Below are positions 1 through 8,142 of a stretch of DNA of 37,711 bases, piece by piece. A program made the position numbers and the translations under genes. This stretch comes from an uncultured Chthonomonas sp. (GTDB taxonomy: Bacteria > Armatimonadota > Chthonomonadetes > Chthonomonadales > Chthonomonadaceae), in contig CAIXIX010000337.1 of the NCBI GenBank assembly GCA_903919615.1, positions 1 through 37,711 of the forward strand, written 5' to 3'. How positions within the stretch are numbered: the first letter of the stretch is position 1; each line of letters begins with the position of its first letter. The notes beneath the pieces were generated by a model. The model saw nothing but the letters and a program-made list of their open reading frames with translations, searched no databases and was not told where the DNA came from.

Positions 1-288
1 CCCGGCCTCAACGCTGTTCTGTTCTCGCAACTGACAGAGAACCAGAGCTTGACGCCGCGCCAATTCGGTGGCCTGTGGTGGATAATCAAGTGCAATCACC
101 ATAGCATCGAGACCATCGATGACTTCGAAAAGGTGAAAGATCAGTGCCGCGATGCAGTACTTGTCGAGAAGGGAAAGAAGCAAAACGGCTCGGCTTTGGA
201 ATCTGAGCGAGCGGAATTCGTAAAGGCATCAGCAGTGATAGTAACCTTACCAAAGTATGTTGACCTGTCCTTCGGCATTCATGAATAA
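1..288 (+). CDS. 3' end of an unidentified protein (start outside the window)
   Basis: The frame is open from the first base of the window to the TAA at 286-288, giving about 95 residues of a C-terminus. A TTG at 49 could be read as a start, but the frame runs on to its left without a stop, so this is more likely the tail of a larger gene. The sequence is mixed polar and hydrophobic, with a WWIIKCNHHS segment and a charged lysine-rich middle. I do not recognise a family and assign no function. The next gene starts 165 bases downstream on the same strand. Confidence 0.5.
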   Translation, partial: PGLNAVLFSQLTENQSLTPRQFGGLWWIIKCNHHSIETIDDFEKVKDQCRDAVLVEKGKKQNGSALESERAEFVKASAVIVTLPKYVDLSFGIHE

Positions 289-453
289 CCCTTCAGGCAT
301 TGCTACTTTTGGGGCTGAGATATTTATTTCAGCGTGAATCGGCAATCGCGGGAGGTTATCAGAATGTCTCTGGAGAACGACACCAACGGACAGATACATA
401 CTCGTATTACCTATCGATCTCGATGAATTTCGAAAATTGATCAAGGCAGGAAA

Positions 454-1842
454 ATGAATCCCGAAGAACCATCTATTACCTCTACATCGCGACGCGACTT
501 CCTCAAGACTACAGGAACCGTAGCGGCGGCATCGGTTCTCGCCGGTGTAAATCTTCCCTCGGCGCATGCCCAGGGCAGCGACCTGATTCAGGTGGCTCTC
601 GTTGGCTGCGGCGGTCGCGGCAGCGGCGCAGCCGTGCAGGCGCTCTCGACAAAGGGCGGCCCTATTAAGCTTGTCGCAATGGGCGATGCATTCGAAGATA
701 GACTCAAAGCCAGCTACGACAACATCAATGGCACAATCGGCCAGAATGTTGCCGTTCCACAAGATCATAAATTTATTGGCTGGGACGCTTATCAGAAGGC
801 GATGGATGTGCTGAAGCCAGGCGACATCGTCATCCTGACCACCCCGCCAGCATTCCGCTGGGTTCACTTTACCTACGCTATCTCGAAGAAGCTCAATGTC
901 TTCATGGAGAAGCCGGTTACCGTCGATGGGCCTACGAGCCGCAGAATGCTTCAGCTTGCGGCCGAAGCCTCTGCGAAGAACCTGAAGGTTGGCGTTGGAC
1001 TGATGTCTCGCCATGCAAAGAACCTGATGGAACTGCACGACCGCGTTAACAATGGCGAAATCGGCGATGTTATCCTGATGCGCGGCTATCGAATGCACGA
1101 TCCGGCTGGCTATTTCGAGTCTCTGCCAAAGCCAGATACCATCAGCCATCTGGACTATCAGGTTCGGCGCTTCCACAGCTTCCTGTGGGCAAGCGGCGGC
1201 AACTTCAGCGACTTCTATATTCACCATATCGACCACTTGAGCTGGATGAAGAACGACTGGCCAGTAAAGGCTCAGGCGCTCGGCGGCCGACATTTCAAGA
1301 CCAGCCCGGAAGGCATTCCGTTCGTCGATCAGAACTTCGATACCTACTCGGTTGAGTACACGTTCAAAGATGGCAGCAAGTTCATCTTTGATGGCCGCTG
1401 CGTTACCAACGCGACGGGTATCTACTCTAGCTACGTGCATGGCTCCAAGGGCGTCGCCATCGCAGCGCGCGCAAACGACATGGGCGGTCCGTCTGCGATC
1501 TTCAAGGGCCAGAACCTTGAGGGCCAGCCCGTGTGGGAATCGACCGATCGCACGAATGCCTACCAGAACGAGTGGGATGAGCTGGTATTCGCAATTCGCA
1601 ACAACAAGCCATACAATGAAGTTGAGCGCGGTGTTTACGCCAGCGTAACCACCAGCCTCGGCCGCATGGCGGCGCATACGGGCCAGGAGATGACGTTCCA
1701 GGATATGCTGAACTGTGACCATGAGTTTGCACCTGGTCTCGATAAGCTGACCAAGGATTCGCCGGCTCCGCTGCAGCCAGGACCCAACGGTCGCTATCCG
1801 CAGCCGCAACCCGGTGTCAACCTGAAGCGCGAATACGCGTAA
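454..1842 (+). CDS. Exported Gfo/Idh/MocA family oxidoreductase with twin-arginine signal
   Basis: This 462-residue NAD(P)-dependent oxidoreductase probably acts on a sugar, inositol or related polyol. The N-terminus carries a twin-arginine motif (SRRDFLK, residues 12-18), an Ala-rich hydrophobic stretch and an AHAQ cleavage-like site near 37-40. It is therefore likely exported folded with its cofactor. The Rossmann fold begins after the signal with VALVGCGGRG (residues 47-56). The family's EKP motif, whose lysine is usually catalytic, is at 152-154, and the C-terminal substrate domain contains a His-rich HHIDH at 257-261. The ATG at 454 follows a GGCAGGA SD sequence. An intrinsic terminator lies 65 bases after the stop, so the gene looks like a single unit. 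The substrate cannot be told from sequence alone. Confidence 0.9.
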   Translation: MNPEEPSITSTSRRDFLKTTGTVAAASVLAGVNLPSAHAQGSDLIQVALVGCGGRGSGAAVQALSTKGGPIKLVAMGDAFEDRLKASYDNINGTIGQNVAVPQDHKFIGWDAYQKAMDVLKPGDIVILTTPPAFRWVHFTYAISKKLNVFMEKPVTVDGPTSRRMLQLAAEASAKNLKVGVGLMSRHAKNLMELHDRVNNGEIGDVILMRGYRMHDPAGYFESLPKPDTISHLDYQVRRFHSFLWASGGNFSDFYIHHIDHLSWMKNDWPVKAQALGGRHFKTSPEGIPFVDQNFDTYSVEYTFKDGSKFIFDGRCVTNATGIYSSYVHGSKGVAIAARANDMGGPSAIFKGQNLEGQPVWESTDRTNAYQNEWDELVFAIRNNKPYNEVERGVYASVTTSLGRMAAHTGQEMTFQDMLNCDHEFAPGLDKLTKDSPAPLQPGPNGRYPQPQPGVNLKREYA

Positions 1843-1907
1843 GGGACGACGACGCAAGCGGCGAGGGAACTACCTACGTCGTCGGAGAGAAGTGCCTGCA
1901 AGCAGGC

Positions 1908-1939
1908 GGGAAGGGCGATGAGCCCTTCCCTTTCTTTTT
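1908..1939 (+). terminator. Intrinsic terminator after the exported oxidoreductase
   Basis: A perfect 9-bp stem, GGGAAGGGC (1908-1916) with GCCCTTCCC (1922-1930), encloses a five-base loop and is followed by TTTCTTTTT. This is a standard rho-independent terminator that separates the oxidoreductase from the purH leader. Confidence 0.85.
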
Positions 1940-2017
1940 GCCACATGGTGATGTGTGGTTTATCGTGTTTCAAAGCGACTAGGTCGGTTGGATCTTCAAC
2001 CGGTAGGCACGCTCTGG

Positions 2018-2038
2018 CCACTCTCACTGTGAGAGTGG
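2018..2038. promoter_or_regulatory. 21-base palindrome upstream of purH promoter
   Basis: CCACTCTCAC (2018-2027) and GTGAGAGTGG (2029-2038) are perfect inverted repeats around a single central T. A one-base loop is too tight for a good RNA hairpin, so a dimeric-protein binding site is the more natural reading. It ends 18 bases before the proposed -35 element of purH. No known operator is recognised. A second, smaller inverted repeat lies upstream (CGGTTG 1985-1990 with CAACCG 1997-2002). Confidence 0.4.
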
Positions 2039-2056
2039 TCTCCACCGCGCACCAGC

Positions 2057-2084
2057 TTGCGGCGATTCAGCTTTATGGTATCCT
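2057..2084 (+). promoter_or_regulatory. Candidate sigma70-type promoter for purH
   Basis: TTGCGG at 2057-2062 and TATCCT at 2079-2084 are separated by 16 bases. Transcription would begin near 2091, just before the first helix of the riboswitch at 2105, which is where a leader RNA should start. The hexamers are imperfect and the site is inferred from position. Confidence 0.4.
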
Positions 2085-2104
2085 AACTACATAAATCTTT
2101 ACAC

Positions 2105-2214
2105 CGCAGACAACTGGCGTTCACAGGGAATACCCTGGGGGAGTCTGCGATGAGCATTTGCCGCGCGCCTGGGCCCTCAGCAAACAACAGCACGAGAGGA
2201 GTCCGGGCTTTTTT
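2105..2214 (+). ncRNA. ZTP (pfl-type) riboswitch with intrinsic-terminator expression platform
   Basis: The leader fits the ZMP/ZTP-sensing pfl RNA class. Helix P1 is CGCAGAC (2105-2111) with GTCTGCG (2143-2149), 7 perfect bp. Inside it lies the conserved CTGGCG-like strand (2114-2119), then P2 CAGGG (2124-2128) with CCCTG (2133-2137), then GGGGGAG. The second conserved domain, CCGCGCGCCTGGGC, is at 2161-2174. GCCTGGGC (2167-2174) can pair over 8 bp, two of them G-U, with GTCCGGGC (2201-2208), directly before six T residues (2209-2214). Aptamer folding and terminator formation therefore compete for the same bases, so ligand binding should allow read-through. This class is known upstream of purine and folate genes; ZMP (AICAR) is the substrate of PurH. 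Confidence 0.88.
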
Positions 2215-2243
2215 GTGCCCGAACGCCAGAAAGGAAGCCTGGT

Positions 2244-3866
2244 ATGAGCCAGAGTAACGTTGCATCGAGGCAAAAAAGAGCGCTGATCAGCGTCTCAGAC
2301 AAAACGGGACTTATCGATTTTGCCGCTGCATTGAGCGGCCTCGGATTCGAGATTGTCTCCACGGGAGGCACCGCTAGCGCTATCGCAGCTGCGGGTGTTC
2401 CGGTCATAAACGTTAGCGAAGTCACTGGCTTTCCCGAGATGCTCGAAGGCCGCGTTAAGACGCTTCATCCGGCAGTTCACGGCGGCCTGCTGGCACGACG
2501 AGACGTTGTAGAGCATATGGAGACCATTGCGGCGCATGGCATTAAGCCGATCGACCTGGTCTGCATCAACCTGTATCCCTTCGTTACCACCGTAAGCAAA
2601 CCTGGCGTTACGCTGGAAGATGCGATCGAGAACATCGACATCGGCGGCCCCGCAATGATCCGCTCTGCGGCCAAGAATCATGAGAGCGTTGCAGTAGTGG
2701 TCCATGCGGCTGACTATAATGGCGTTATCGCGGAGCTTACCGAGAATGGTGGCGAGCTTACGCTGAAGACGAAGCGTAACCTTGCCGCAAAGGCGTATGC
2801 TCACACGGGCCAGTACGATGCGACGATTAGCCAATGGCTAGCATCTCGATTCGCTGCGGATGGTGACGCGAGCCTCGCGTTCCCGTCGGAGATCGCACTG
2901 GGATACAAGAAGGCCCAGGACTGCCGATACGGCGAAAATCCGCACCAGAAAGCTGCCTTCTACGTTCAATCCGGTATCAAAGAGCCGTCTGTTGCGACAG
3001 CAGTTCAACTGCATGGTAAAGAGCTCTCGTTCAACAACTACTACGATCTGAATGGGGCGCTCGAAACGGTAAAAGAGTTTAGCGAAGAGGCCCAACCAGC
3101 GGCAGTCATCGTAAAGCACACGAACCCGTGCGGCGCGGCGCTTGCAGACACGCTCGCTGAGGCGTTCTTGAAGGCACGACTGGGAGATCCGATCTCCGCT
3201 TTCGGCGGTATTCTGGCCGTAACGCGACCTCTCGATGCCGCAACCGCCGAGCAGATAACGGGTAAGAACACCTTCTTCGAAGCGATTATCGCGCCTTCCT
3301 TCGATGAGGATGCGATCCCGATCCTTACTGGGAGAAAGAAGTGGGGAGCGAACCTGCGCCTGTTAAAGGTCGGCGATCTTAAGGGATGGCGAGAACTCGC
3401 CGCATCGAGCGGGCTCGACTACAAGCGAGTTGTCGGTGGAGCGCTGCTTCAGCAGCCGGATCACCTTGTACTCTATGAAGCCGATCTGAAGGTGGTAACG
3501 GAACGGGCGCCAACCGCAGCAGAGATTGAAGAGCTCCTCTTCGCCTGGAGAATCGTTCGTCACGTGAAGAGCAATGCGATTGTGTTCACGAAGGACAGGC
3601 AGGTAATCGGGGTCGGCGCGGGGCAGATGAACCGCGTACGCAGCGTAAAGCTCGCTGTGGAGCAGGCCGGCGGCGAGGCCAGCGGAGCGGTAATGGCATC
3701 CGACGCCTTCTTCCCGTTCCCGGATGGACCGGAAGCGGCCGCGGCGGCCGGGATCACTGCGATCATCCAGCCGGGCGGATCGGTGAAAGATGCGGAGACG
3801 ATAGAGGTCGCGAACAAGAACGGCATCGCGATGGTGTTTACGGGAATTCGTCACTTCCTGCACTAA
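2244..3866 (+). CDS. purH: Bifunctional AICAR transformylase / IMP cyclohydrolase PurH
   Basis: This enzyme catalyses the last two steps of de novo purine synthesis: AICAR plus 10-formyl-THF to FAICAR, then ring closure to IMP. It is 540 residues, slightly longer than the usual 510-530. The N-terminal MGS-like cyclohydrolase domain shows STGGTAS (39-45) and the KTLHPAVHGG signature (72-81). The transformylase domain shows RYGENPHQ (228-235) and the catalytic KHTNPCG (291-297, Lys291 and His292). The ATG at 2244 follows AGGAAG with a six-base gap. The gene is alone on its transcript, behind the ZTP riboswitch and ahead of a strong terminator, so ZMP/ZTP (accumulating when 10-formyl-THF is short) should induce it. 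Function is certain from the motifs. Confidence 0.98.
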   Translation: MSQSNVASRQKRALISVSDKTGLIDFAAALSGLGFEIVSTGGTASAIAAAGVPVINVSEVTGFPEMLEGRVKTLHPAVHGGLLARRDVVEHMETIAAHGIKPIDLVCINLYPFVTTVSKPGVTLEDAIENIDIGGPAMIRSAAKNHESVAVVVHAADYNGVIAELTENGGELTLKTKRNLAAKAYAHTGQYDATISQWLASRFAADGDASLAFPSEIALGYKKAQDCRYGENPHQKAAFYVQSGIKEPSVATAVQLHGKELSFNNYYDLNGALETVKEFSEEAQPAAVIVKHTNPCGAALADTLAEAFLKARLGDPISAFGGILAVTRPLDAATAEQITGKNTFFEAIIAPSFDEDAIPILTGRKKWGANLRLLKVGDLKGWRELAASSGLDYKRVVGGALLQQPDHLVLYEADLKVVTERAPTAAEIEELLFAWRIVRHVKSNAIVFTKDRQVIGVGAGQMNRVRSVKLAVEQAGGEASGAVMASDAFFPFPDGPEAAAAAGITAIIQPGGSVKDAETIEVANKNGIAMVFTGIRHFLH

Positions 3867-3973
3867 GAACAGAAGAGATTCAGGTGTTAGGTGTTACGTG
3901 TTGGGTTTTAGGTTTCAAGGTGGACTAAGCGCGCCCCCTTGCCCAATGAACACAGAATAGTGCTTAATCGACT

Positions 3974-4019
3974 AAAAAAACCGCGGAGCAGATCGATTTG
4001 ATCTGCTCCGCGGTTTTTA
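3974..4019. terminator. Strong bidirectional terminator between convergent genes
   Basis: A perfect 14-bp stem (3981-3994 with 4000-4013) and a five-base loop are flanked by seven A on the left (3974-3980) and five T on the right (4014-4018). It works on both strands and separates purH from the convergent oxidoreductase. Confidence 0.93.
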
Positions 4020-4049
4020 CGTTTGTTTGCAACAAAACGAAAGCCGCTC

Positions 4050-5063
4050 TCAGCCGAGCAGAACAGGCTTGCCTGTTTCGATCGACTCGATTGCGGCGAG
4101 TGCGATGCGAACCGCTTCCTTGCCATCCTGGGGCGAGATGGAGGGGGTTGCTCCTCGATGCAGGCAATCGATGAAGTGCTCGAGCTCAAGCTGATACGGA
4201 TTGTTGCCAGTTGGACTTTCGGGGATGGCGACGCCAGGCTGACCGCCTGCTGCAGCCGTGCTGAAGGCCGGCTTGAACGGCGCGCCTGTTGGCTGATTTG
4301 CATTGTATTCCAGCAGTCCGCCGTCGCCGGCAATTTCGAAGGTAACCTTGAAGCCGCCCGGGTCTGCCCAGGTGCCCTCAACATGCCCAATCACGCCGCT
4401 CTTAAACTTAAGCGTGACAAGCGCATAATCGAACGCTGGAAGTTTGCTATCTCCAAGGCCGCGCGCGTAAACACGCTCCACTTCACCAAAAGTCCAGCGA
4501 AGCCAATCGAAGTCATGGATGATCAGGTCGAGAACAAGGCCGCCGCTGCGCTTGAAATCGGCGTACCAATCGTCCCAGGCGCGAGGCATCGGTCCGCCAC
4601 GTCGCGTGCGCACAGACGCCGGCAAGCCGACGTTGCCAGCCTCCACCTGCCGCTTTGCGAGCGAGAATTCCGGAAAGAAGCGTACGACGTGAGCGACAAA
4701 TAACGGGATACCTGCAGCCTCACAGGCCGCGATCATTCGATCGCAATCCTCCAGACTTCGGCCCATCGGCTTTTCGGTTGAGATTCCACGGATGCCCAGT
4801 TCTGCGGCGCGCTCGGCGGCACGAACTACATAATCCACATGCCAGGGCGTCGGACAGCAGACATCCACGACGTCTGGCCGGATCTCCTCCAGCATTTTGT
4901 CAAAATCTGTAAAGGCTTTCGCACCATGCTGTGCGGCAAGCGCCTGCGCAGCTTCTGGGCTTGTATCGAGCACACCAGCAAGTGTCGCGCCCTTTATCTC
5001 TCCATAACAACCAGCATGCACGCCAGCCATTCCGCCAGCTCCCACGAGCGCCACACGCATCAT
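4050..5063 (-). CDS. Cytoplasmic Gfo/Idh/MocA family oxidoreductase
   Basis: This NAD(P)-dependent dehydrogenase of about 337 residues has the standard two-domain layout. The Rossmann motif VGAGGMAG is at about residues 7-14 and the EKP motif at about 97-99. The dimer/substrate domain contains LIIHDFDWLRW near 179-189. Its substrate is probably a sugar or cyclitol derivative, which the sequence does not identify. I place the start at the ATG at 5063; the open frame can be extended five codons to a GTG at 5078, but those residues precede the usual beta-strand start of the family. It lacks a signal peptide, unlike the relative at 454-1842, and is not a close copy of it. It is convergent with purH and divergent from the secreted hydrolase gene. 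Confidence 0.9.
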   Translation of the reverse strand: MMRVALVGAGGMAGVHAGCYGEIKGATLAGVLDTSPEAAQALAAQHGAKAFTDFDKMLEEIRPDVVDVCCPTPWHVDYVVRAAERAAELGIRGISTEKPMGRSLEDCDRMIAACEAAGIPLFVAHVVRFFPEFSLAKRQVEAGNVGLPASVRTRRGGPMPRAWDDWYADFKRSGGLVLDLIIHDFDWLRWTFGEVERVYARGLGDSKLPAFDYALVTLKFKSGVIGHVEGTWADPGGFKVTFEIAGDGGLLEYNANQPTGAPFKPAFSTAAAGGQPGVAIPESPTGNNPYQLELEHFIDCLHRGATPSISPQDGKEAVRIALAAIESIETGKPVLLG

Positions 5064-5260
5064 CCCACTGCACCTCACACCTTAAAATTACAGATGCCGT
5101 CCAATTAGGCGCAGTCGTTCGCGATTCCTGCTAGCTAGCGCAAGCGCAAGAAACTACCGCTTCGCAAGGAAGAGCCTGTGTAAATACAGGTTAGAACATG
5201 CCAGAATTCAATTAACAAATCACGGCACGTACTTGGAAACCCAAGGGGTGACATCTACAT

Positions 5261-6196
5261 ATGTTCATTACAAATGCCATACATACCATCTTCGGGGTTG
5301 CTGCCTTCTGCGCTTTCATTGTTGGCAGTACGGGGATTTGCACAGCACAGGAGTCGCTAAATGGGCCGAAATGGCAGGGTGATGCCGATGGATTTACGAT
5401 CATCGCTCCATTGCGCTCTGCACCCTATCCCCACCCTAGTAGATCGGCGGGGCATACCTACGACGGCAAAGTCTATTCAACCAAGGATCACTACTCAAAT
5501 AGCGATGTGGCAATTTTCGTCCCAACAGGTTTCAAACCGTCGGCAACAACCGACTTTATTGTTCACTTTCATGGCTGGAACAATCACGTCTCAGAGGTTC
5601 TGAAGCGGTATCGACTCCGCGACCAGATGCATGCTGCACGCGTCAACGCTATCCTCGTCGTTCCACAAGGCCCCTACGATGCGCCGGATTCGGGTGGGGG
5701 AAAGCTTGAACTGGACGCAGGTGGATTCGCAATGATGATGAAAGACGTTATACACGTGTTGAAGTCCAGTGACACTGGCATAAAGTCGGATCGAATCGGC
5801 AAAATCGTGCTATCCACTCATTCTGGTGGCTACGCCACGACCGCCGGTGTGCTGGAACATGGTGGGCTGACCGACCACATTACTGACCTGTTGTTATTCG
5901 ATTCGACCTATGGCGGCCTGGATAAATTCGCTTCCTGGGCTGCAGGCAGCAGGCGCCGCAGGCTAATCAGCCTTTTTACCCAGCATCTTGCGCCAGAAAA
6001 CTTCATTCTTCAGGTTGAACTCAAACGACGTGGAATAAAGGCTGAGACTGAATTGCAGGAGGCGATCACAACTGAAATGGTTCAGCCCCGGGGCGTGCAC
6101 ATGTACCACATTCAATCGATTGAACACGATGAGATCCTGCAGAAGCAGAGCTACTTTGAGCTCTTCTTACGCGGCAGCGCGCTGTCAAAAATGTAG
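5261..6196 (+). CDS. Secreted alpha/beta-hydrolase-like protein
   Basis: The 311-residue product has an N-terminal hydrophobic segment (about 8-27) ending in CTAQ, consistent with a signal peptide cleaved near residue 30. The body reads like an alpha/beta hydrolase. DFIVHFHGWNNH (98-109) resembles the strand with an oxyanion-forming HG. KIVLSTHSGGY (181-191) resembles the nucleophile elbow with Ser188. LLLFDSTYG (210-218) carries a possible acid, Asp214, and IEHDE (287-291) a possible catalytic His289. The elbow is T-H-S-G-G rather than a strict GxSxG, so activity is an inference. An AAGGGG SD sequence lies about ten bases before the ATG. The substrate is unknown. The following gene, also exported, may share the transcript (109-base gap, no terminator seen). 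Confidence 0.65.
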   Translation: MFITNAIHTIFGVAAFCAFIVGSTGICTAQESLNGPKWQGDADGFTIIAPLRSAPYPHPSRSAGHTYDGKVYSTKDHYSNSDVAIFVPTGFKPSATTDFIVHFHGWNNHVSEVLKRYRLRDQMHAARVNAILVVPQGPYDAPDSGGGKLELDAGGFAMMMKDVIHVLKSSDTGIKSDRIGKIVLSTHSGGYATTAGVLEHGGLTDHITDLLLFDSTYGGLDKFASWAAGSRRRRLISLFTQHLAPENFILQVELKRRGIKAETELQEAITTEMVQPRGVHMYHIQSIEHDEILQKQSYFELFLRGSALSKM

Positions 6197-6305
6197 CGGC
6201 CTACCGAAAAGCAGCAAGCGCCGACGGAAATTTGAAAGTGCGGTAGGACATTCGAATGAATGAGTTTAAATTGTCACCGTAATTTCGAATCAGGACGTAT
6301 CTGTT

Positions 6306-7361
6306 GTGTTTACAAATCACCGCATCGCTCTAGCTGCCGCCGCAATATTTTGTTTGGGCACGGCGCTCTGCTCTTCTCCCGCCGTTTCGGATCCAATGCC
6401 TCCTCTGAAACATGCGCTAAGTCAGATGACCTACCGATTGGTGTGGGAGTCGTATATCGATGGCAACTGGGAGATATACACGTCACATGCCGATGGATCA
6501 GGCATCCGAAATCTTACACGAACCCCCGGAGTTCACGAACACGACCCGCATCCGTCACCGGACGGGAAGCACATTGCCTTTACCGTAGATTCAGGTGAAG
6601 GCAGGGACGCTATACGCAGCCTCTGGGTGATGGACTCAGATGGCAATCACCGAAAGAAGATTGCGGATTACGCGCGTGAGCCCTTCTGGAGCCCGGATAG
6701 TCGGAGTATTGGATACCTGCCGCAACTCTATCCGAAGTTCTTCCTGGCAGAATCCTACAACAAGGGCCTGCTCTTCTACGACATTGAGACGGGCAAAACA
6801 ACTCCACACGTGAATTCCAAGGGCATATCGCGGGTCTACAATCCGAGCTATTCGCGAAACGGCAAATGGATCGCTGTCGTCTCCAATGGCGACCCGGACG
6901 ACGGCCTTGCGCTGATCGAAGCCCATGGGAACCGGATCATCAACCTCCATTCGATTGGATGCCGGCCCAATCTCTCGCCAGACTGCACGCACATTGCGTG
7001 GGGGAAGACGGATCATGACCTTTGCGTCGCGCCACTAGACCTCAGCTCCGAAAATCCCGTTGTCGGCAAGCCGTCGCTGATCATACACGATTCAATTAAC
7101 AAGATTTACCATATCCACTGGTCGCCGGACAGCCGCTATGTAGCGTTTAGCCGTGGGCCAGAAGGCAGAGGCGACATCACCAGAAAGGGCAGCTTTCAGA
7201 GCGCAAACGAGATCATTGGCGTTTACGCCGGCGGCTGGAATATCTACGTGGCCTCCGCCAAACGAACAGGTGTTTTAGACCTTGCAAACGCATCCAGTGC
7301 AGATCTGGCGCAGATTTCCACGAATGGAGCGAGCAACAAGCAGCCTGAATGGGTGAAATGA
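6306..7361 (+). CDS. Exported TolB/PD40-type beta-propeller protein
   Basis: The 351-residue product begins with a signal-like hydrophobic segment (about 7-25). At least five PD40-type repeats follow, each with a core such as SPDGKHIAF (84-92), SPDSRSIGY (129-137), SRNGKWIAV (183-191), SPDCTHIAW (224-232) and SPDSRYVAF (273-281). This repeat builds the beta-propeller of TolB and of many periplasmic or surface proteins that bind proteins or sugars. No catalytic domain is fused to it, so a binding or scaffold role is likely. I take the GTG at 6306 as the start because it gives an intact signal peptide and follows CAGGA by about eight bases. The gene is convergent with the next one, with only 13 bases between stops and no terminator visible. 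Confidence 0.8.
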   Translation: MFTNHRIALAAAAIFCLGTALCSSPAVSDPMPPLKHALSQMTYRLVWESYIDGNWEIYTSHADGSGIRNLTRTPGVHEHDPHPSPDGKHIAFTVDSGEGRDAIRSLWVMDSDGNHRKKIADYAREPFWSPDSRSIGYLPQLYPKFFLAESYNKGLLFYDIETGKTTPHVNSKGISRVYNPSYSRNGKWIAVVSNGDPDDGLALIEAHGNRIINLHSIGCRPNLSPDCTHIAWGKTDHDLCVAPLDLSSENPVVGKPSLIIHDSINKIYHIHWSPDSRYVAFSRGPEGRGDITRKGSFQSANEIIGVYAGGWNIYVASAKRTGVLDLANASSADLAQISTNGASNKQPEWVK

Positions 7362-7374
7362 GCTTAGAGCGAGG

Positions 7375-8010
7375 TTAGAGGGGCTGCCACCGAAATAGCT
7401 TTGCGGTTGCTTCGGGAGTGACGTTAGGCGCATGCTTTTGAAGCAGATCGATCACGTGATCGCGCGCTTGGGTTACCGGAATTTGCTCGGCTTTTGCGAA
7501 GCTATCCGGAAAGGCCTCTTCGCACAAGCACCAGCGGTAGCCATAGGTGCCGCGGGTTCTGCCGGTGATATCATATTTCGTTAAAAGGAATTTCTGTTCC
7601 AGTGTCGCGAGGTAGAGCATGCGGCTGCCGGGGAGCCACGGTAATGCCTGTGTTGGCGTTGGACCATTGCGCTGGATGTGCTCGTAAACGCGAATCGCAT
7701 TAACTGCAAGCTGCCCTTTTTCGTGCAGATTGTGCGCATCGATATCGCCCTGCGCTGCGATCATATAGGGCAGCAGATCCAGGGATACGAATACAGGGGT
7801 ATCCGGAGCGAGCAGCTTGCCATAGAAGATCTTGCGCTCAATATGCAGATCGTCTTTCCAGAACCATGTATTCATGGTTACATCCATGCCGTTCCAGAGT
7901 GTAACCGCTTCAAGCGAAGGAAACCAGGGAAGCCTGGGTTGGTGGCGCCAGGTGCAAATCTGCATCTGGTGTAAGTACTGGACAAATTCCTCTGGGGTGG
8001 TCACCTGCAT
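7375..8010 (-). CDS. AlkZ-related / winged-helix-type hypothetical protein
   Basis: The 211-residue soluble protein is rich in Trp and aromatic residues. Features visible are an N-terminal TTPEEFVQYL segment, a middle part with WFWKDDLHIERKIFYGKLL followed by FVSLDLLPYMIA, and a C-terminal helical part. From memory, this layout resembles proteins annotated as AlkZ-related, distant relatives of the HTH_42 DNA glycosylases that unhook damaged bases, but no catalytic motif can be confirmed here. The ATG at 8010 has only a weak upstream SD. The gene is divergent from rex, and the Rex operator at 8120-8137 lies about 110 bases upstream of its start, so Rex could also affect it. The function is uncertain. 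Confidence 0.6.
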   Translation of the reverse strand: MQVTTPEEFVQYLHQMQICTWRHQPRLPWFPSLEAVTLWNGMDVTMNTWFWKDDLHIERKIFYGKLLAPDTPVFVSLDLLPYMIAAQGDIDAHNLHEKGQLAVNAIRVYEHIQRNGPTPTQALPWLPGSRMLYLATLEQKFLLTKYDITGRTRGTYGYRWCLCEEAFPDSFAKAEQIPVTQARDHVIDLLQKHAPNVTPEATAKLFRWQPL

Positions 8011-8119
8011 AGCAATTGGTTCTGCAGGGTGGCATGAACTACCTGCTGAACTGGATTATTCAAAGCCCACAGTGCCCTTTCGTCTGGATAACAGCAATCT
8101 TCCAGTTCATTTCATGCAT

Positions 8120-8137
8120 TTGTTACGTATTTCACAA
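8120..8137. promoter_or_regulatory. Rex operator candidate (ROP) before rex
   Basis: TTGTTACGTATTTCACAA matches the Rex box TTGTGAA-N4-TTCACAA at 12 of 14 defined positions. The right half-site is perfect; the left differs at two bases. It lies five bases upstream of the -35 element of the rex promoter, suggesting NADH-responsive autoregulation. Confidence 0.75.
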
Positions 8138-8142
8138 TTAGC

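Noticed and set aside
247-1857. A 536-codon minus-strand frame opposite the exported oxidoreductase
   Set aside because: It is the antisense shadow of a gene with twin-arginine signal, Rossmann and EKP motifs. Its own product is Arg/His/Cys-rich with no domain.
2201-2228. A hairpin GTCCGGGC / GCCCGAAC around the T tract in the purH leader
   Set aside because: It has a mismatch and places the T tract in the loop, so it cannot terminate. The pairing with 2167-2174 explains the site better.
3880-3920. GT-rich degenerate repeats (GGTGTTA, GGTGTTACG, GTTGGG) after purH
   Set aside because: The units are short and irregular, and there is no sign of a functional or mobile element. Probably slippage-prone sequence.
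5175-5190. CCTGT-N6-ACAGG inverted repeat resembling a LexA box
   Set aside because: The E. coli-type box needs CTGT-N8-ACAG. The spacing here is two bases short and the downstream gene is not an SOS gene.
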